Part shown: positions 7,626 to 14,015 of the stretch, piece after piece | How positions within the stretch are numbered: the stretch's first letter is position 1 | Layout of the letters: each line of letters opens with the position of its first letter | Assembly (NCBI GenBank): GCA_900766895.1 | Contig: CAAFXF010000115.1 | Coordinates: 1 to 14,708 of the forward strand | DNA: 14,708 bases | DNA from: Clostridia bacterium | GTDB taxonomy: Bacteria > Bacillota > Clostridia > Oscillospirales > Acutalibacteraceae | Direction: 5' to 3' | Made by a program: the position numbers and the translations under genes | The notes under the pieces: generated by a model | Databases searched by the model: none | What the model saw: the letters and a program-made list of their open reading frames with translations, nothing else | Told to the model about the DNA's origin: nothing

Positions 7626-8882
7626 ATGGCAGGCAGAGATTTAGAACCGCCTCGTCGTTCCATTAGAGAAACGCAGGGGCAGACTGCAAATTATGATGAC
7701 AGTAAAAAAGCAAGGTCATCAAAGATTTCATTCGCCTCTGATGTTAAGAATTCTTTTTGGTTTGCAAAGGGAAGCTTCGATTTGCCGTTCTTTGCAGCAA
7801 CCCTTGCATTAATTACCATTGGTCTTGTAATGCTGTTTTCGGCATCATATCCGTATGCTCTTCAAAACAAGGGAGATTCATATTATTTCTTTAAGCGTCA
7901 GCTGCTGTTTGCAGTTGTCGGCATTATTGCAATGCTTGTGGTGTCAAAGCTTAATTTCCGATTTCTTAAGGTAATAGAAAAGCCCTTGCTTGTTGTAACC
8001 ATAGGTCTTTTGATACTTGTTTTGTTTTATCACGTAGATCTTGACAGAAGCGGTGAAGATTTCAAAAGATGGATTCCGGTCGGACCTTTTACCTTTCAAC
8101 CGTCGGATGTTGCAAAGTTCAGCCTTATTTTAACTTTAGCGGGATATATCAGTAAAAATTATCGCAAAATGAAATATATTAAAGAGGGAGTAGTTGTCCC
8201 TGCTATTATCATTTGCGTATTTTGCGGCTTGATTTTTTTGGAAAATCACCTGTCATGCACCTTGCTTGTGTTTATGATTGGTATTACAATGATGTATTGC
8301 GGCGGTACACGTGGATATTATTATATAGCGGGCTTGTGCATTGTTGCCGTTGCCGCAATTATCGTTATCAAAAATCCCGATGTTTTGCCCGGCTATCAAG
8401 GTGACAGAATCAGGGCTTGGACCGATAAGGGCTTTGACCCGCTCGGTCTTAGGTGGCAAACTAATAATTCACTTTACGCAATCGGCTCCGGTGGATTTTG
8501 GGGTGTAGGACTCGGTAATTCAAAGCAAAAGTATCTATATGTATCCGAGCCTCAAAACGACTTTATTTTCTCCATTGTTTGTGAGGAGCTTGGATTTATC
8601 GGCGCTACACTTATTATTGCTCTTTTCGGCATCCTTTTCTGGAGGGGCGTAAAAATTGCACAAAGATGTGAGGATAAATATTCTTCACTTGTAGTTATAG
8701 GTATTGTATCACAGGTTGCCATCCAAACAATATTTAACATTTTGGTTGTAACCGACAGTATTCCAAACACAGGTATAGCCTTGCCGTTTTTCTCATACGG
8801 AGGTACGGCACTGTTAATGCTTTGCTTTGAAATGGGAGTAGTTCTTTCCATTTCACGCAGGGTAAATACAAAAAGATTTTGA
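7626..8882 (+). CDS. ftsW: SEDS-family peptidoglycan glycosyltransferase FtsW
   Basis: FtsW polymerises lipid II into septal glycan strands together with a class B PBP. The 418-residue product has about ten membrane segments and the SEDS motifs: DFKRWIPVG and FQPSDVAKF (about 145-165), QNDFIFSIVCEELGFIG (about 310-326), in which Asp312 aligns with the essential catalytic Asp of RodA/FtsW, and GIALPFFSYGGT (383-394). Position beside murG and a dcw PBP favours FtsW (or its paralogue SpoVE) over RodA. Two departures are visible: the usual QPSE reads QPSD, and there is a hydrophilic, charged N-terminal extension of about 45 residues before the first membrane segment. AGGAG at 7612-7616 lies 9 bases upstream of the ATG. 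murG begins 11 bases after the stop. Confidence 0.94.
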   Translation: MAGRDLEPPRRSIRETQGQTANYDDSKKARSSKISFASDVKNSFWFAKGSFDLPFFAATLALITIGLVMLFSASYPYALQNKGDSYYFFKRQLLFAVVGIIAMLVVSKLNFRFLKVIEKPLLVVTIGLLILVLFYHVDLDRSGEDFKRWIPVGPFTFQPSDVAKFSLILTLAGYISKNYRKMKYIKEGVVVPAIIICVFCGLIFLENHLSCTLLVFMIGITMMYCGGTRGYYYIAGLCIVAVAAIIVIKNPDVLPGYQGDRIRAWTDKGFDPLGLRWQTNNSLYAIGSGGFWGVGLGNSKQKYLYVSEPQNDFIFSIVCEELGFIGATLIIALFGILFWRGVKIAQRCEDKYSSLVVIGIVSQVAIQTIFNILVVTDSIPNTGIALPFFSYGGTALLMLCFEMGVVLSISRRVNTKRF

Positions 8883-8893
8883 GGTAAATAATT

Positions 8894-10027
8894 ATGAAAT
8901 TGTTATTTGCAACGGGAGGCACTGCAGGTCACATTAATCCTGCATTAGCAGTTGCATCATATATTCAGCAAAAATATCCCGATTCTCAAATTATGTTTGT
9001 AGGTACGGCAGACCATATGGAGTCGCGTCTTGTGCCCAATGCAGGCTTTGAATTTAAGACAATAGAAATTAACGGCTTTAAGCGTTCGTTTTCGCCAAAG
9101 GCTATTATTGATAATGTAAAAACAGTTTCAAGGTTTATGAAATCGGAAAAGGATTCAAAGCAAATCATCAGGGAATTTCAGCCCGATGTTGTTATCGGCT
9201 TTGGTGGATATGTTTCGGGTCCCGTGCTTGATGCCGCAGTAAAGATGCATTGTCCAACCTGTATTCACGAGCAAAATGCTTATCCGGGTATTACCAATAA
9301 ACAGCTTGCCAAAAAGGTGGACAAGGTTATGCTAACCGTTGAGGATGCAAGAAGTCATATGCAGGCAAAGAATGATGTTATCATAACCGGTCTGCCTGTT
9401 CGCGGAGAGCTTCTTGAAAAATCAAAGTTTCAGGCAAGAATTGAGCTTGGAATAGCTGACGACAAGCCTCTTGTTCTTTCGTTTGGAGGCTCGCTCGGTG
9501 CAAGACCTCTTAATGATGCAATGCTTGATATTCTTCTTGAGGATTCTCAAAGAGATGATGTGTACCACATTCATTCCGTTGGAACAAACGGTCTGGAATA
9601 CCTTGAAAAATTTGTAGAAAACGGCTTTAGTAAAAGAGCCGAAAACATATACTATAAGGGCAACACAGAGGTTAGACTCTATATTGATAATATGGACACC
9701 TGTATGGCCGCGGCTGATTTGGTTATCGGCAGGGGAGGGGCGGCATCGTTGTCCGAGATTGAGGCAATGGGAAAGGCGTCAATTCTTATTCCTTCACCGT
9801 ATGTTGCCGAAAATCATCAGTATCATAATGCCATGGCACTTGTAAACCGTAATGCCGCAAGGATTCTTGAGGAAAAGGATTTAACTGCGGATTCGCTAAA
9901 GGCATTAATGAACGAGCTTATTGCAGATAAAAATGAGCTAACTCAAATTGAACAAAATGCAAAGGGTATGGCTATCATTGATGCAAGGGAACGTATTGCG
10001 GATATCATCCTGTCACTTGTAAATTAA
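8894..10027 (+). CDS. murG: UDP-GlcNAc:lipid I N-acetylglucosaminyltransferase MurG
   Basis: MurG is the peripheral GT-B glycosyltransferase that adds GlcNAc to lipid I on the inner membrane face, making lipid II. The 377-residue protein has the glycine-rich loop GGTAGHINPA (8-17), GFGGYVSGP (102-110), HEQNAYPG (125-132), the second Rossmann-domain loop GGSLGA (198-203), GRGGAASLSEIEAMGKASILIP (about 279-300, the UDP-GlcNAc-binding stretch, where many relatives read R-A-G-A) and ENHQ (306-309). A ribosome site GAGG (8881-8884) overlaps the ftsW stop codon, giving 9-base spacing and tight coupling to ftsW. murA follows after a 40-base spacer that contains a hairpin. Confidence 0.97.
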   Translation: MKLLFATGGTAGHINPALAVASYIQQKYPDSQIMFVGTADHMESRLVPNAGFEFKTIEINGFKRSFSPKAIIDNVKTVSRFMKSEKDSKQIIREFQPDVVIGFGGYVSGPVLDAAVKMHCPTCIHEQNAYPGITNKQLAKKVDKVMLTVEDARSHMQAKNDVIITGLPVRGELLEKSKFQARIELGIADDKPLVLSFGGSLGARPLNDAMLDILLEDSQRDDVYHIHSVGTNGLEYLEKFVENGFSKRAENIYYKGNTEVRLYIDNMDTCMAAADLVIGRGGAASLSEIEAMGKASILIPSPYVAENHQYHNAMALVNRNAARILEEKDLTADSLKALMNELIADKNELTQIEQNAKGMAIIDARERIADIILSLVN

Positions 10028-10040
10028 CATTTATTTTCCG

Positions 10041-10074
10041 ATTTCATAAACTGCCATAGGTGGTTTTATGAAAT
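10041..10074 (+). promoter_or_regulatory. Hairpin enclosing the murA ribosome site and start codon
   Basis: ATTTCATAAA (10041-10050) and TTTATGAAAT (10065-10074) are a perfect 10-bp inverted repeat. Inside it, CCA (10054-10056) can pair with TGG (10061-10063). The murA ATG (10068-10070) is in the 3' arm, and the presumed ribosome site AGGTGG (10058-10063) is in the loop and inner stem. In mRNA this would hide the murA start. The left arm begins 13 bases after the murG stop, so a ribosome terminating on murG could partly open it. The repeat is seen directly; translational control is inference. Confidence 0.55.
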
Positions 10075-11342
10075 GTCTTAAAATTAACGGTGGCAGAAAA
10101 TTAAAGGGAAGCATAGATGTTCACGGAGCAAAAAACAGCATTCTGCCTGTTCTTTGTGCAACAGTGCTCATTAACGGCAAATCCGTGATACATAACTGTC
10201 CAACGCTTTCCGATGTAGAGGTTACGGTAAACATTCTGCGGTACTTGGGTGCAAATGTAAGCAGGGAGGGTAACACCTTAATTGTCGATGCAACAAGTAT
10301 CTCCCGTTCAAATATTCTTGAGCCTCAAATGAAGGAGCTTCGTTCTTCGATAATATTTCTCGGTGCTTTGGCGTCTCGAACCGGTCAGGCTTGCCTTTAT
10401 CTTCCCGGTGGTTGCGATATTGGGTTAAGACCTATTGATTTGCATTTGAAGGGGCTTAAGGCTCTTGGGTATGAGGTTTTTACGGATGGACATAATGTAT
10501 GCGCCACTCGCAGAGATGTCATCGGTAAAGAGATTGTTTTGCCGTTTCCGAGCGTAGGTGCAACGGAAAACATTATTCTTGCTTCGGTTTTAGCCAAGGG
10601 CACAACAACCATAGTAAATGCTGCAAGAGAGCCTGAGATAGAAGATTTAGCCGATTTTCTTAACAAAGCAGGTGCAAGAATATACGGTACATCTACCCCG
10701 ACAATCACTATTGAAGGTGTTAATGAATTAAACGGAGCAGAGCATACCGTTATCCCCGATAGAATTTTAGCAACTACTTTAATGTCTGCCTGTGCCATTA
10801 CAGGAGGACGGATTCAGCTTAATAATGTTTGTATGCCGCATATTATGCCTACCTTGCCTGTGTTTGACGAGATGGGCTGTGATGTAAGCTATAATTATTC
10901 ATCTGTAAAAATAAAGGCTCCTAATAGGCTTAAACGGGTTAAAAGCATAGAAACTATGGCATATCCGGGATTTCCGACCGATTGTCAGGCACCTGTTATG
11001 TCAGCTCTGTGTGTTGCTGACGGAACATCTATTATTAAGGAAACTATATTTGAAAACAGATTTAAGCATATTGAACAGCTTAATTTATTTGGTGCGGATA
11101 TTTCGGTTAATGACAGAATAGCTGTTGTTAACGGAGTAAACAGCCTTCATAGTGCAAATGCAAAGTGCACCGATTTAAGAGGAGGAGCGGCAGTCGTCAT
11201 CGCAGGACTTTCTGCCGAAGGCGAATCAACGATAACCGATATTCAGCATATCGACAGAGGATATGAGAATATAGAGCATCAGCTTTCCTTGCTGAATGCT
11301 GATGTAAAGAGGATAGACGATGAAAAACAACAAATCAAATAA
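10068..11342 (+). CDS. murA: UDP-N-acetylglucosamine 1-carboxyvinyltransferase MurA
   Basis: MurA transfers enolpyruvate from PEP to UDP-GlcNAc, the first committed step of peptidoglycan synthesis. The 424-residue EPSP-synthase-like protein keeps the catalytic residues: Lys22-Asn23 in HGAKNSILP, Cys116 in LPGGCDIGLRP (the residue alkylated by fosfomycin), Asp305 in GFPTDCQAP, DLRGGAAVVIAGL near 369-381, and Arg397 in HIDRGYE. The active-site Cys is not replaced by Asp, so the target itself is predicted fosfomycin-sensitive. Low-GC Gram-positives often carry two MurA paralogues, so this may not be the only copy. Its place between murG and ftsQ is where other species have murB or murC. Translation starts inside a hairpin, and the last 23 bases overlap ftsQ. 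Confidence 0.96.
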   Translation: MKCLKINGGRKLKGSIDVHGAKNSILPVLCATVLINGKSVIHNCPTLSDVEVTVNILRYLGANVSREGNTLIVDATSISRSNILEPQMKELRSSIIFLGALASRTGQACLYLPGGCDIGLRPIDLHLKGLKALGYEVFTDGHNVCATRRDVIGKEIVLPFPSVGATENIILASVLAKGTTTIVNAAREPEIEDLADFLNKAGARIYGTSTPTITIEGVNELNGAEHTVIPDRILATTLMSACAITGGRIQLNNVCMPHIMPTLPVFDEMGCDVSYNYSSVKIKAPNRLKRVKSIETMAYPGFPTDCQAPVMSALCVADGTSIIKETIFENRFKHIEQLNLFGADISVNDRIAVVNGVNSLHSANAKCTDLRGGAAVVIAGLSAEGESTITDIQHIDRGYENIEHQLSLLNADVKRIDDEKQQIK

Positions 11343-12282
11343 TAAAAAGGATAACAGTATGGCTCCGCTCAATGATGAGCTTGGCTTTTTTGACCTTGAG
11401 CCACCGAAGATATACCGCAGTGATCAATCTGTAAATCGTAGCACACAGGCTGATAAAAAGGGTAAAAAGTCATCACTAAAAGCGAAGCAATCGTCAAAAA
11501 AGATAAAAGCAGACGGTGAAGTGCGAAGCAAAAAGAAGCGCAAGCTAAAGAAAAAGTTTAGGCTCGCCTTTACTGCCGTAGGTATGGTTGTACTGATTGC
11601 TTTGATTATTGTTGTGCTGAGCTTAACTGTATTTTTCAAAATTGATACAATAAATGTTGAGGGAACAAAAAAATACAGCTACAAGCAGGTAACATCAGTT
11701 TTGCCTATTGATAAGGAAAAGAATTTGTTCCTCATTGATAAAAAGGGTGCATCAAAAAAGCTTGAGGAAAACCTGCCATACATCTATGATGTAGAGATTA
11801 CACGCAAGCTTCCGTCAACCGTGGTTGTAAAAATAACAGAGCCACAGATTGTATATTATATAAAGAACAGTGACAATACCTATACCTATTTTGATGACAA
11901 TTTTAAGATTCTTGAGGCAAGTGTTAAAGAGCCGGCAAAAAAGGGAATAGAGCTTAAAAAAATTGCCTTCGGTGACGTATCACCGGGAAAAACCGCAAAG
12001 CTTACAAACGAGGAATTGTTGCCCGATTTACAGGTAATGATGCAAACCGTAACAAGCCTTAAGCTTAAGGAGGTTACGGCTATATATTCCGAAAGCCTTG
12101 TAAATAATTATGTTGTATACGACAACAGAATTACAATTAAGCTTGGCGAAACAAAGGATATTGAGGATAAGCTTTTCACAGCCTTGACCGCTATTGAAAA
12201 GCTTGATGATACTGCTCCCGATGCAGAGGGAATTTTGACTGCAACAAACAGTAAACAGATTTACTTTACAGAGAAAAAATAG
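11320..12282 (+). CDS. ftsQ: Cell division protein FtsQ/DivIB
   Basis: The 320-residue product is a bitopic membrane protein of the divisome scaffold that works with FtsL and DivIC. It has an acidic-to-basic cytoplasmic N-terminus (residues 1-80, ending in a Lys/Arg-rich run before the membrane), one membrane segment at about 83-107, then a POTRA domain beginning FKIDTINVEGTKKYSYKQV (about 106-176), with NLFLID and ITRKLPSTVVVKITE as typical FtsQ/DivIB elements, and a beta domain behind it. AGAGGA (11308-11313) lies 6 bases before ATG 11320, which overlaps the murA end by 23 bases in another frame. A second in-frame ATG at 11359 also has a fair ribosome site (AAAGGA) and would shorten the tail by 13 residues. 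The stop is followed by the ftsZ regulatory region. Confidence 0.93.
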   Translation: MKNNKSNNKKDNSMAPLNDELGFFDLEPPKIYRSDQSVNRSTQADKKGKKSSLKAKQSSKKIKADGEVRSKKKRKLKKKFRLAFTAVGMVVLIALIIVVLSLTVFFKIDTINVEGTKKYSYKQVTSVLPIDKEKNLFLIDKKGASKKLEENLPYIYDVEITRKLPSTVVVKITEPQIVYYIKNSDNTYTYFDDNFKILEASVKEPAKKGIELKKIAFGDVSPGKTAKLTNEELLPDLQVMMQTVTSLKLKEVTAIYSESLVNNYVVYDNRITIKLGETKDIEDKLFTALTAIEKLDDTAPDAEGILTATNSKQIYFTEKK

Positions 12283-12298
12283 TTACATTTACTGTAAC
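12282..12298. promoter_or_regulatory. GTTACA/TGTAAC inverted repeat (possible operator)
   Basis: GTTACA (12282-12287) and TGTAAC (12293-12298) form a 6-bp inverted repeat with a 5-base centre; the motif starts are 11 bases apart. The -35-like hexamer TTTACT (12288-12293) of the first candidate ftsZ promoter sits in its middle. The same GTTACA word recurs as a direct pair, also 11 bases apart, at the second candidate promoter (12434-12450). Operator function is inference. Confidence 0.35.
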
Positions 12299-12316
12299 CT
12301 TGTGTAAAGCTATAAT
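12288..12316 (+). promoter_or_regulatory. Candidate sigma-A promoter P1 of ftsZ (distal)
   Basis: TTTACT (12288-12293) and a perfect -10 TATAAT (12311-12316) are separated by 17 bases. The -35 matches consensus at 4 of 6 positions. It lies just after the ftsQ stop and would give a leader of about 200 bases containing an AT-rich inverted repeat and the second promoter. Confidence 0.45.
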
Positions 12317-12368
12317 CTTACAAACACAACTACAATCTGTATATTTTATGCATAGTGCACAAATATTT

Positions 12369-12407
12369 TTTGTATTATTTTATAAACATTGGAAAAAATA
12401 ATACGAA
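12369..12407. repeat. AT-rich inverted repeat in the ftsZ upstream region
   Basis: GTATTATTTT (12372-12381) and AAAATAATAC (12395-12404) are a perfect 10-bp inverted repeat around a 13-base centre. One G-U pair and two A-T pairs extend it outward to 12369/12407. It lies between the two candidate ftsZ promoters. It could be a protein-binding palindrome or a weak RNA hairpin; it has no GC-rich stem or following T-run, so I do not call it a terminator of the upstream operon. Confidence 0.5.
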
Positions 12408-12423
12408 TATTTCTTAAAAAGTA

Positions 12424-12452
12424 TTGCAAAGTGGTTACAAAACTGTTACAAT
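12424..12452 (+). promoter_or_regulatory. Candidate sigma-A promoter P2 of ftsZ (proximal)
   Basis: TTGCAA (12424-12429) and TACAAT (12447-12452) are 17 bases apart, matching the sigma-A consensus at 4 of 6 and 5 of 6 positions. The predicted transcript would start near 12459, giving a leader of about 70 bases. The GTTACA direct pair (12434-12439, 12445-12450) overlaps the spacer and -10, where a bound protein would block polymerase. A small hairpin, GCACT (12465-12469) with AGTGC (12480-12484), falls in the leader. Confidence 0.55.
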
Positions 12453-12526
12453 AGCAAATGTGAGGCACTGCCTAATGCGAGTGCTGTACCTAAAAAACAG
12501 AAAATAAAGATAAGGAGAATAATAAA

Positions 12527-13624
12527 ATGGGAAGATACGAAATTGATACCGATGACAACAAGGTTGTTTCTATAAAAGTAATCGGCGTAGGTGGCGGCGG
12601 CGGAAATGCCGTTAACCGTATGGTTAAGTGCGGAGTAAAGGATGTAGAGTTTGTTGCTATTAACTCTGATAAGCCTGCTCTTGAAAAGTCATCTGCTACA
12701 CATAAAATACTTATCGGCGAAAAGGCAACAAAGGGCAGAGGCGCAGGTGCAAGACCTGAGGTTGGTCTTAAGGCTGCTGAAGAATCAAAGGAAGCATTGA
12801 CCGATGTTCTTCAGGGCTGTGAAATGGTATTTGTTACTGCAGGTATGGGCGGCGGAACAGGTACAGGTGCCGCTCCGGTTGTTGCAAAGCTCGCAAAGGA
12901 AATGGGCGTACTTACTGTAGGTGTTGTTACAACTCCTTTCGGCTTTGAGGGTAAGCGCCGTATGCAACAGGCACAGGAGGGTATCAACGAGCTTGCAGCT
13001 AATGTTGACTCATTGATGGTTATTCCAAACGAAAACCTTAAGCTTGTTTCTAAGGAAAAGATTACACTTCTCAATGCTTTTGAAATTGCAAACGATGTTC
13101 TTCGTCAGGGTGTTCAAAGTATTTCAGACCTTGTAAATGCAACAGGTCTTGTAAACTGTGACTTTGCTGACGTTACAGAAATAATGAAGGATGCCGGATA
13201 TGCTCATATGGGCGTTGGTCACGGCAAGGGTAAGGACAAGGCAGAGGTTGCTGCTCAGCAGGCAATTTCTTCACCGCTTCTTCAAACATCTATCGACGGT
13301 GCCCGTGGTGTTCTTCTCAACATCACTTGCTCAACAGATATCGGTCTTGAGGAAATTGATGCTGCTTCAAGCGTTGTTATGGAAGCAGTACATCCTGATT
13401 GTGAAATCATCTGGGGTGCAAACTTCGATGAGGAGCTTGAGGATGAGATGATCATCACTGTTATTGCTACTCGCTTCGGCGAGGACGGTCCGGGTGCTCC
13501 AATCAAGTCTACAACAGCTTCAAAGCCTGTTGCTCCTCCAACAGAGATTCCATCAGCTCCTGCAAGCTTTACATCAAATGATGACGATTCATTCAATGAC
13601 ATCGTTTCATTCTTCAAAAAGTAA
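12527..13624 (+). CDS. ftsZ: Cell division protein FtsZ
   Basis: FtsZ is the tubulin-like GTPase that forms the division ring. The 365-residue protein shows the N-terminal GVGGGGGNAVNRM nucleotide loop, the tubulin signature GGGTGTGAAP (108-117), TTPFGFEGKRR, and the synergy (T7) loop NCDFADV with Asn210, Asp212 and Asp215 in the catalytic pattern. A linker of about 40 residues leads to DSFNDIVSFFKK, a recognisable C-terminal peptide for FtsA/SepF-type partners. AAGGAG (12513-12518) lies 8 bases before the ATG. An oddity is GAGARP (72-77): the nucleotide-contacting T3 loop normally reads GAGANP, so Asn is Arg, and RG replaces the usual LG just before it. No ftsA precedes it; membrane anchoring may rely on SepF or a distant ftsA. 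Confidence 0.98.
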   Translation: MGRYEIDTDDNKVVSIKVIGVGGGGGNAVNRMVKCGVKDVEFVAINSDKPALEKSSATHKILIGEKATKGRGAGARPEVGLKAAEESKEALTDVLQGCEMVFVTAGMGGGTGTGAAPVVAKLAKEMGVLTVGVVTTPFGFEGKRRMQQAQEGINELAANVDSLMVIPNENLKLVSKEKITLLNAFEIANDVLRQGVQSISDLVNATGLVNCDFADVTEIMKDAGYAHMGVGHGKGKDKAEVAAQQAISSPLLQTSIDGARGVLLNITCSTDIGLEEIDAASSVVMEAVHPDCEIIWGANFDEELEDEMIITVIATRFGEDGPGAPIKSTTASKPVAPPTEIPSAPASFTSNDDDSFNDIVSFFKK

Positions 13625-13636
13625 TATAATTGAATT

Positions 13637-13664
13637 AGGCTACTCAAATGAGTAGCCTTTTTTT
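13637..13664 (+). terminator. Intrinsic terminator of ftsZ
   Basis: GGCTACTCA (13638-13646) pairs perfectly with TGAGTAGCC (13649-13657), followed at once by seven T residues (13658-13664). It begins 13 bases after the ftsZ stop and is the only textbook rho-independent terminator in the window, so it marks the end of the dcw transcript(s). Confidence 0.93.
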
Positions 13665-13930
13665 CGTTTGTAAAGTAATATAGCTTATCAATGAATCAGT
13701 TTATAAAGTATGTATTACTCTTTGCAATATTAGTGATTTTTCTTGTGAACAGTAATATACTTTACATTTTTAACATTTTCCACACGGTTTTCCACATAAA
13801 TAAGGTGCATAAATACGTGTTTTCCACATTTTTTCTACACACCAATCCACATTGATTAATGTCCGTAAAGTATTTTGCTTTACATAAGCTTTTATACAGA
13901 TTATTTAGTAAAAAGCATGGTAGCTGAATC
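13665..13930. other. Non-coding AT-rich region with repeated short motifs
   Basis: No convincing gene lies here; the one long minus-strand frame lacks protein-like composition in this part. Besides the DnaA-box-like cluster listed separately, TAAAGTA occurs at 13671-13677, 13704-13710 and 13866-13872, and on the other strand at 13758-13764. GTAAAG (13865-13870) and CTTTAC (13878-13883) form a small inverted repeat. The function of these words is unknown. Confidence 0.6.
13776..13851. other. Cluster of DnaA-box-like 9-mers
   Basis: Three exact TTTTCCACA copies start at 13776, 13788 and 13820, followed by TTTTCTACA at 13831 and CAATCCACA at 13843, all on the plus strand. TTATGCACC lies on the minus strand at 13804-13812 and matches the DnaA consensus TTATNCACA at all but the last base. 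TTTTCCACA differs from TTATCCACA at one position. Plus-strand spacings of 12, 32, 11 and 12 bases keep the copies roughly on one helical face. That they bind DnaA is inference; they could be sites for another protein. Confidence 0.45.
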
Positions 13931-13980
13931 TTGAGCCGTGGCAGGGACAGTCCCAGGTTTTTGTGGCGCCGTTCCGGTTC
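13931..13980. repeat. GC-rich REP-like patch
   Basis: These 50 bases hold 31 G/C inside strongly AT-rich flanks. They contain the palindromes GGGACAGTCCC (13944-13954) and GGCGCC (13965-13970), plus CCGTTCCGG (13969-13977). This composition and the GGGAC/GTCCC core resemble short repetitive extragenic (REP/RAYT-type) elements. No second copy lies in the window, so repeat status is unproven. Confidence 0.35.
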
Positions 13981-13981
13981 T

Positions 13982-14015
13982 TTTTTACAATTAAAATCAA
14001 TTTTAATTGTAAAAA
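13982..14015. repeat. Perfect 15-16 bp AT-rich palindrome
   Basis: TTTTTACAATTAAAA (13982-13996) is followed after four bases by its exact reverse complement (14001-14015); the outer bases of the centre (T13997, A14000) can also pair. It is the longest perfect inverted repeat I found in the window. It joins the GC-rich patch to the point where the minus-strand kinase remnant loses recognisable sequence. T residues lead and A residues trail on both strands, the wrong polarity for an intrinsic terminator. Confidence 0.8.

Noticed and set aside
10397..10798. 133-residue minus-strand ORF inside murA
   Set aside because: It is antisense to well-conserved MurA coding sequence, has no homology I recognise and no ribosome site; it reflects codon bias of the real gene.
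12282..12526. A riboswitch or ribosomal leader in front of ftsZ
   Set aside because: The spacer is very AT-rich with only short helices; I recognise no conserved aptamer core. Promoter and operator elements explain it better.
13982..14015. Palindrome as a bidirectional intrinsic terminator
   Set aside because: The stem is nearly all A/T, with T residues leading and A residues trailing in both directions, so no U-tract follows the stem on either strand.
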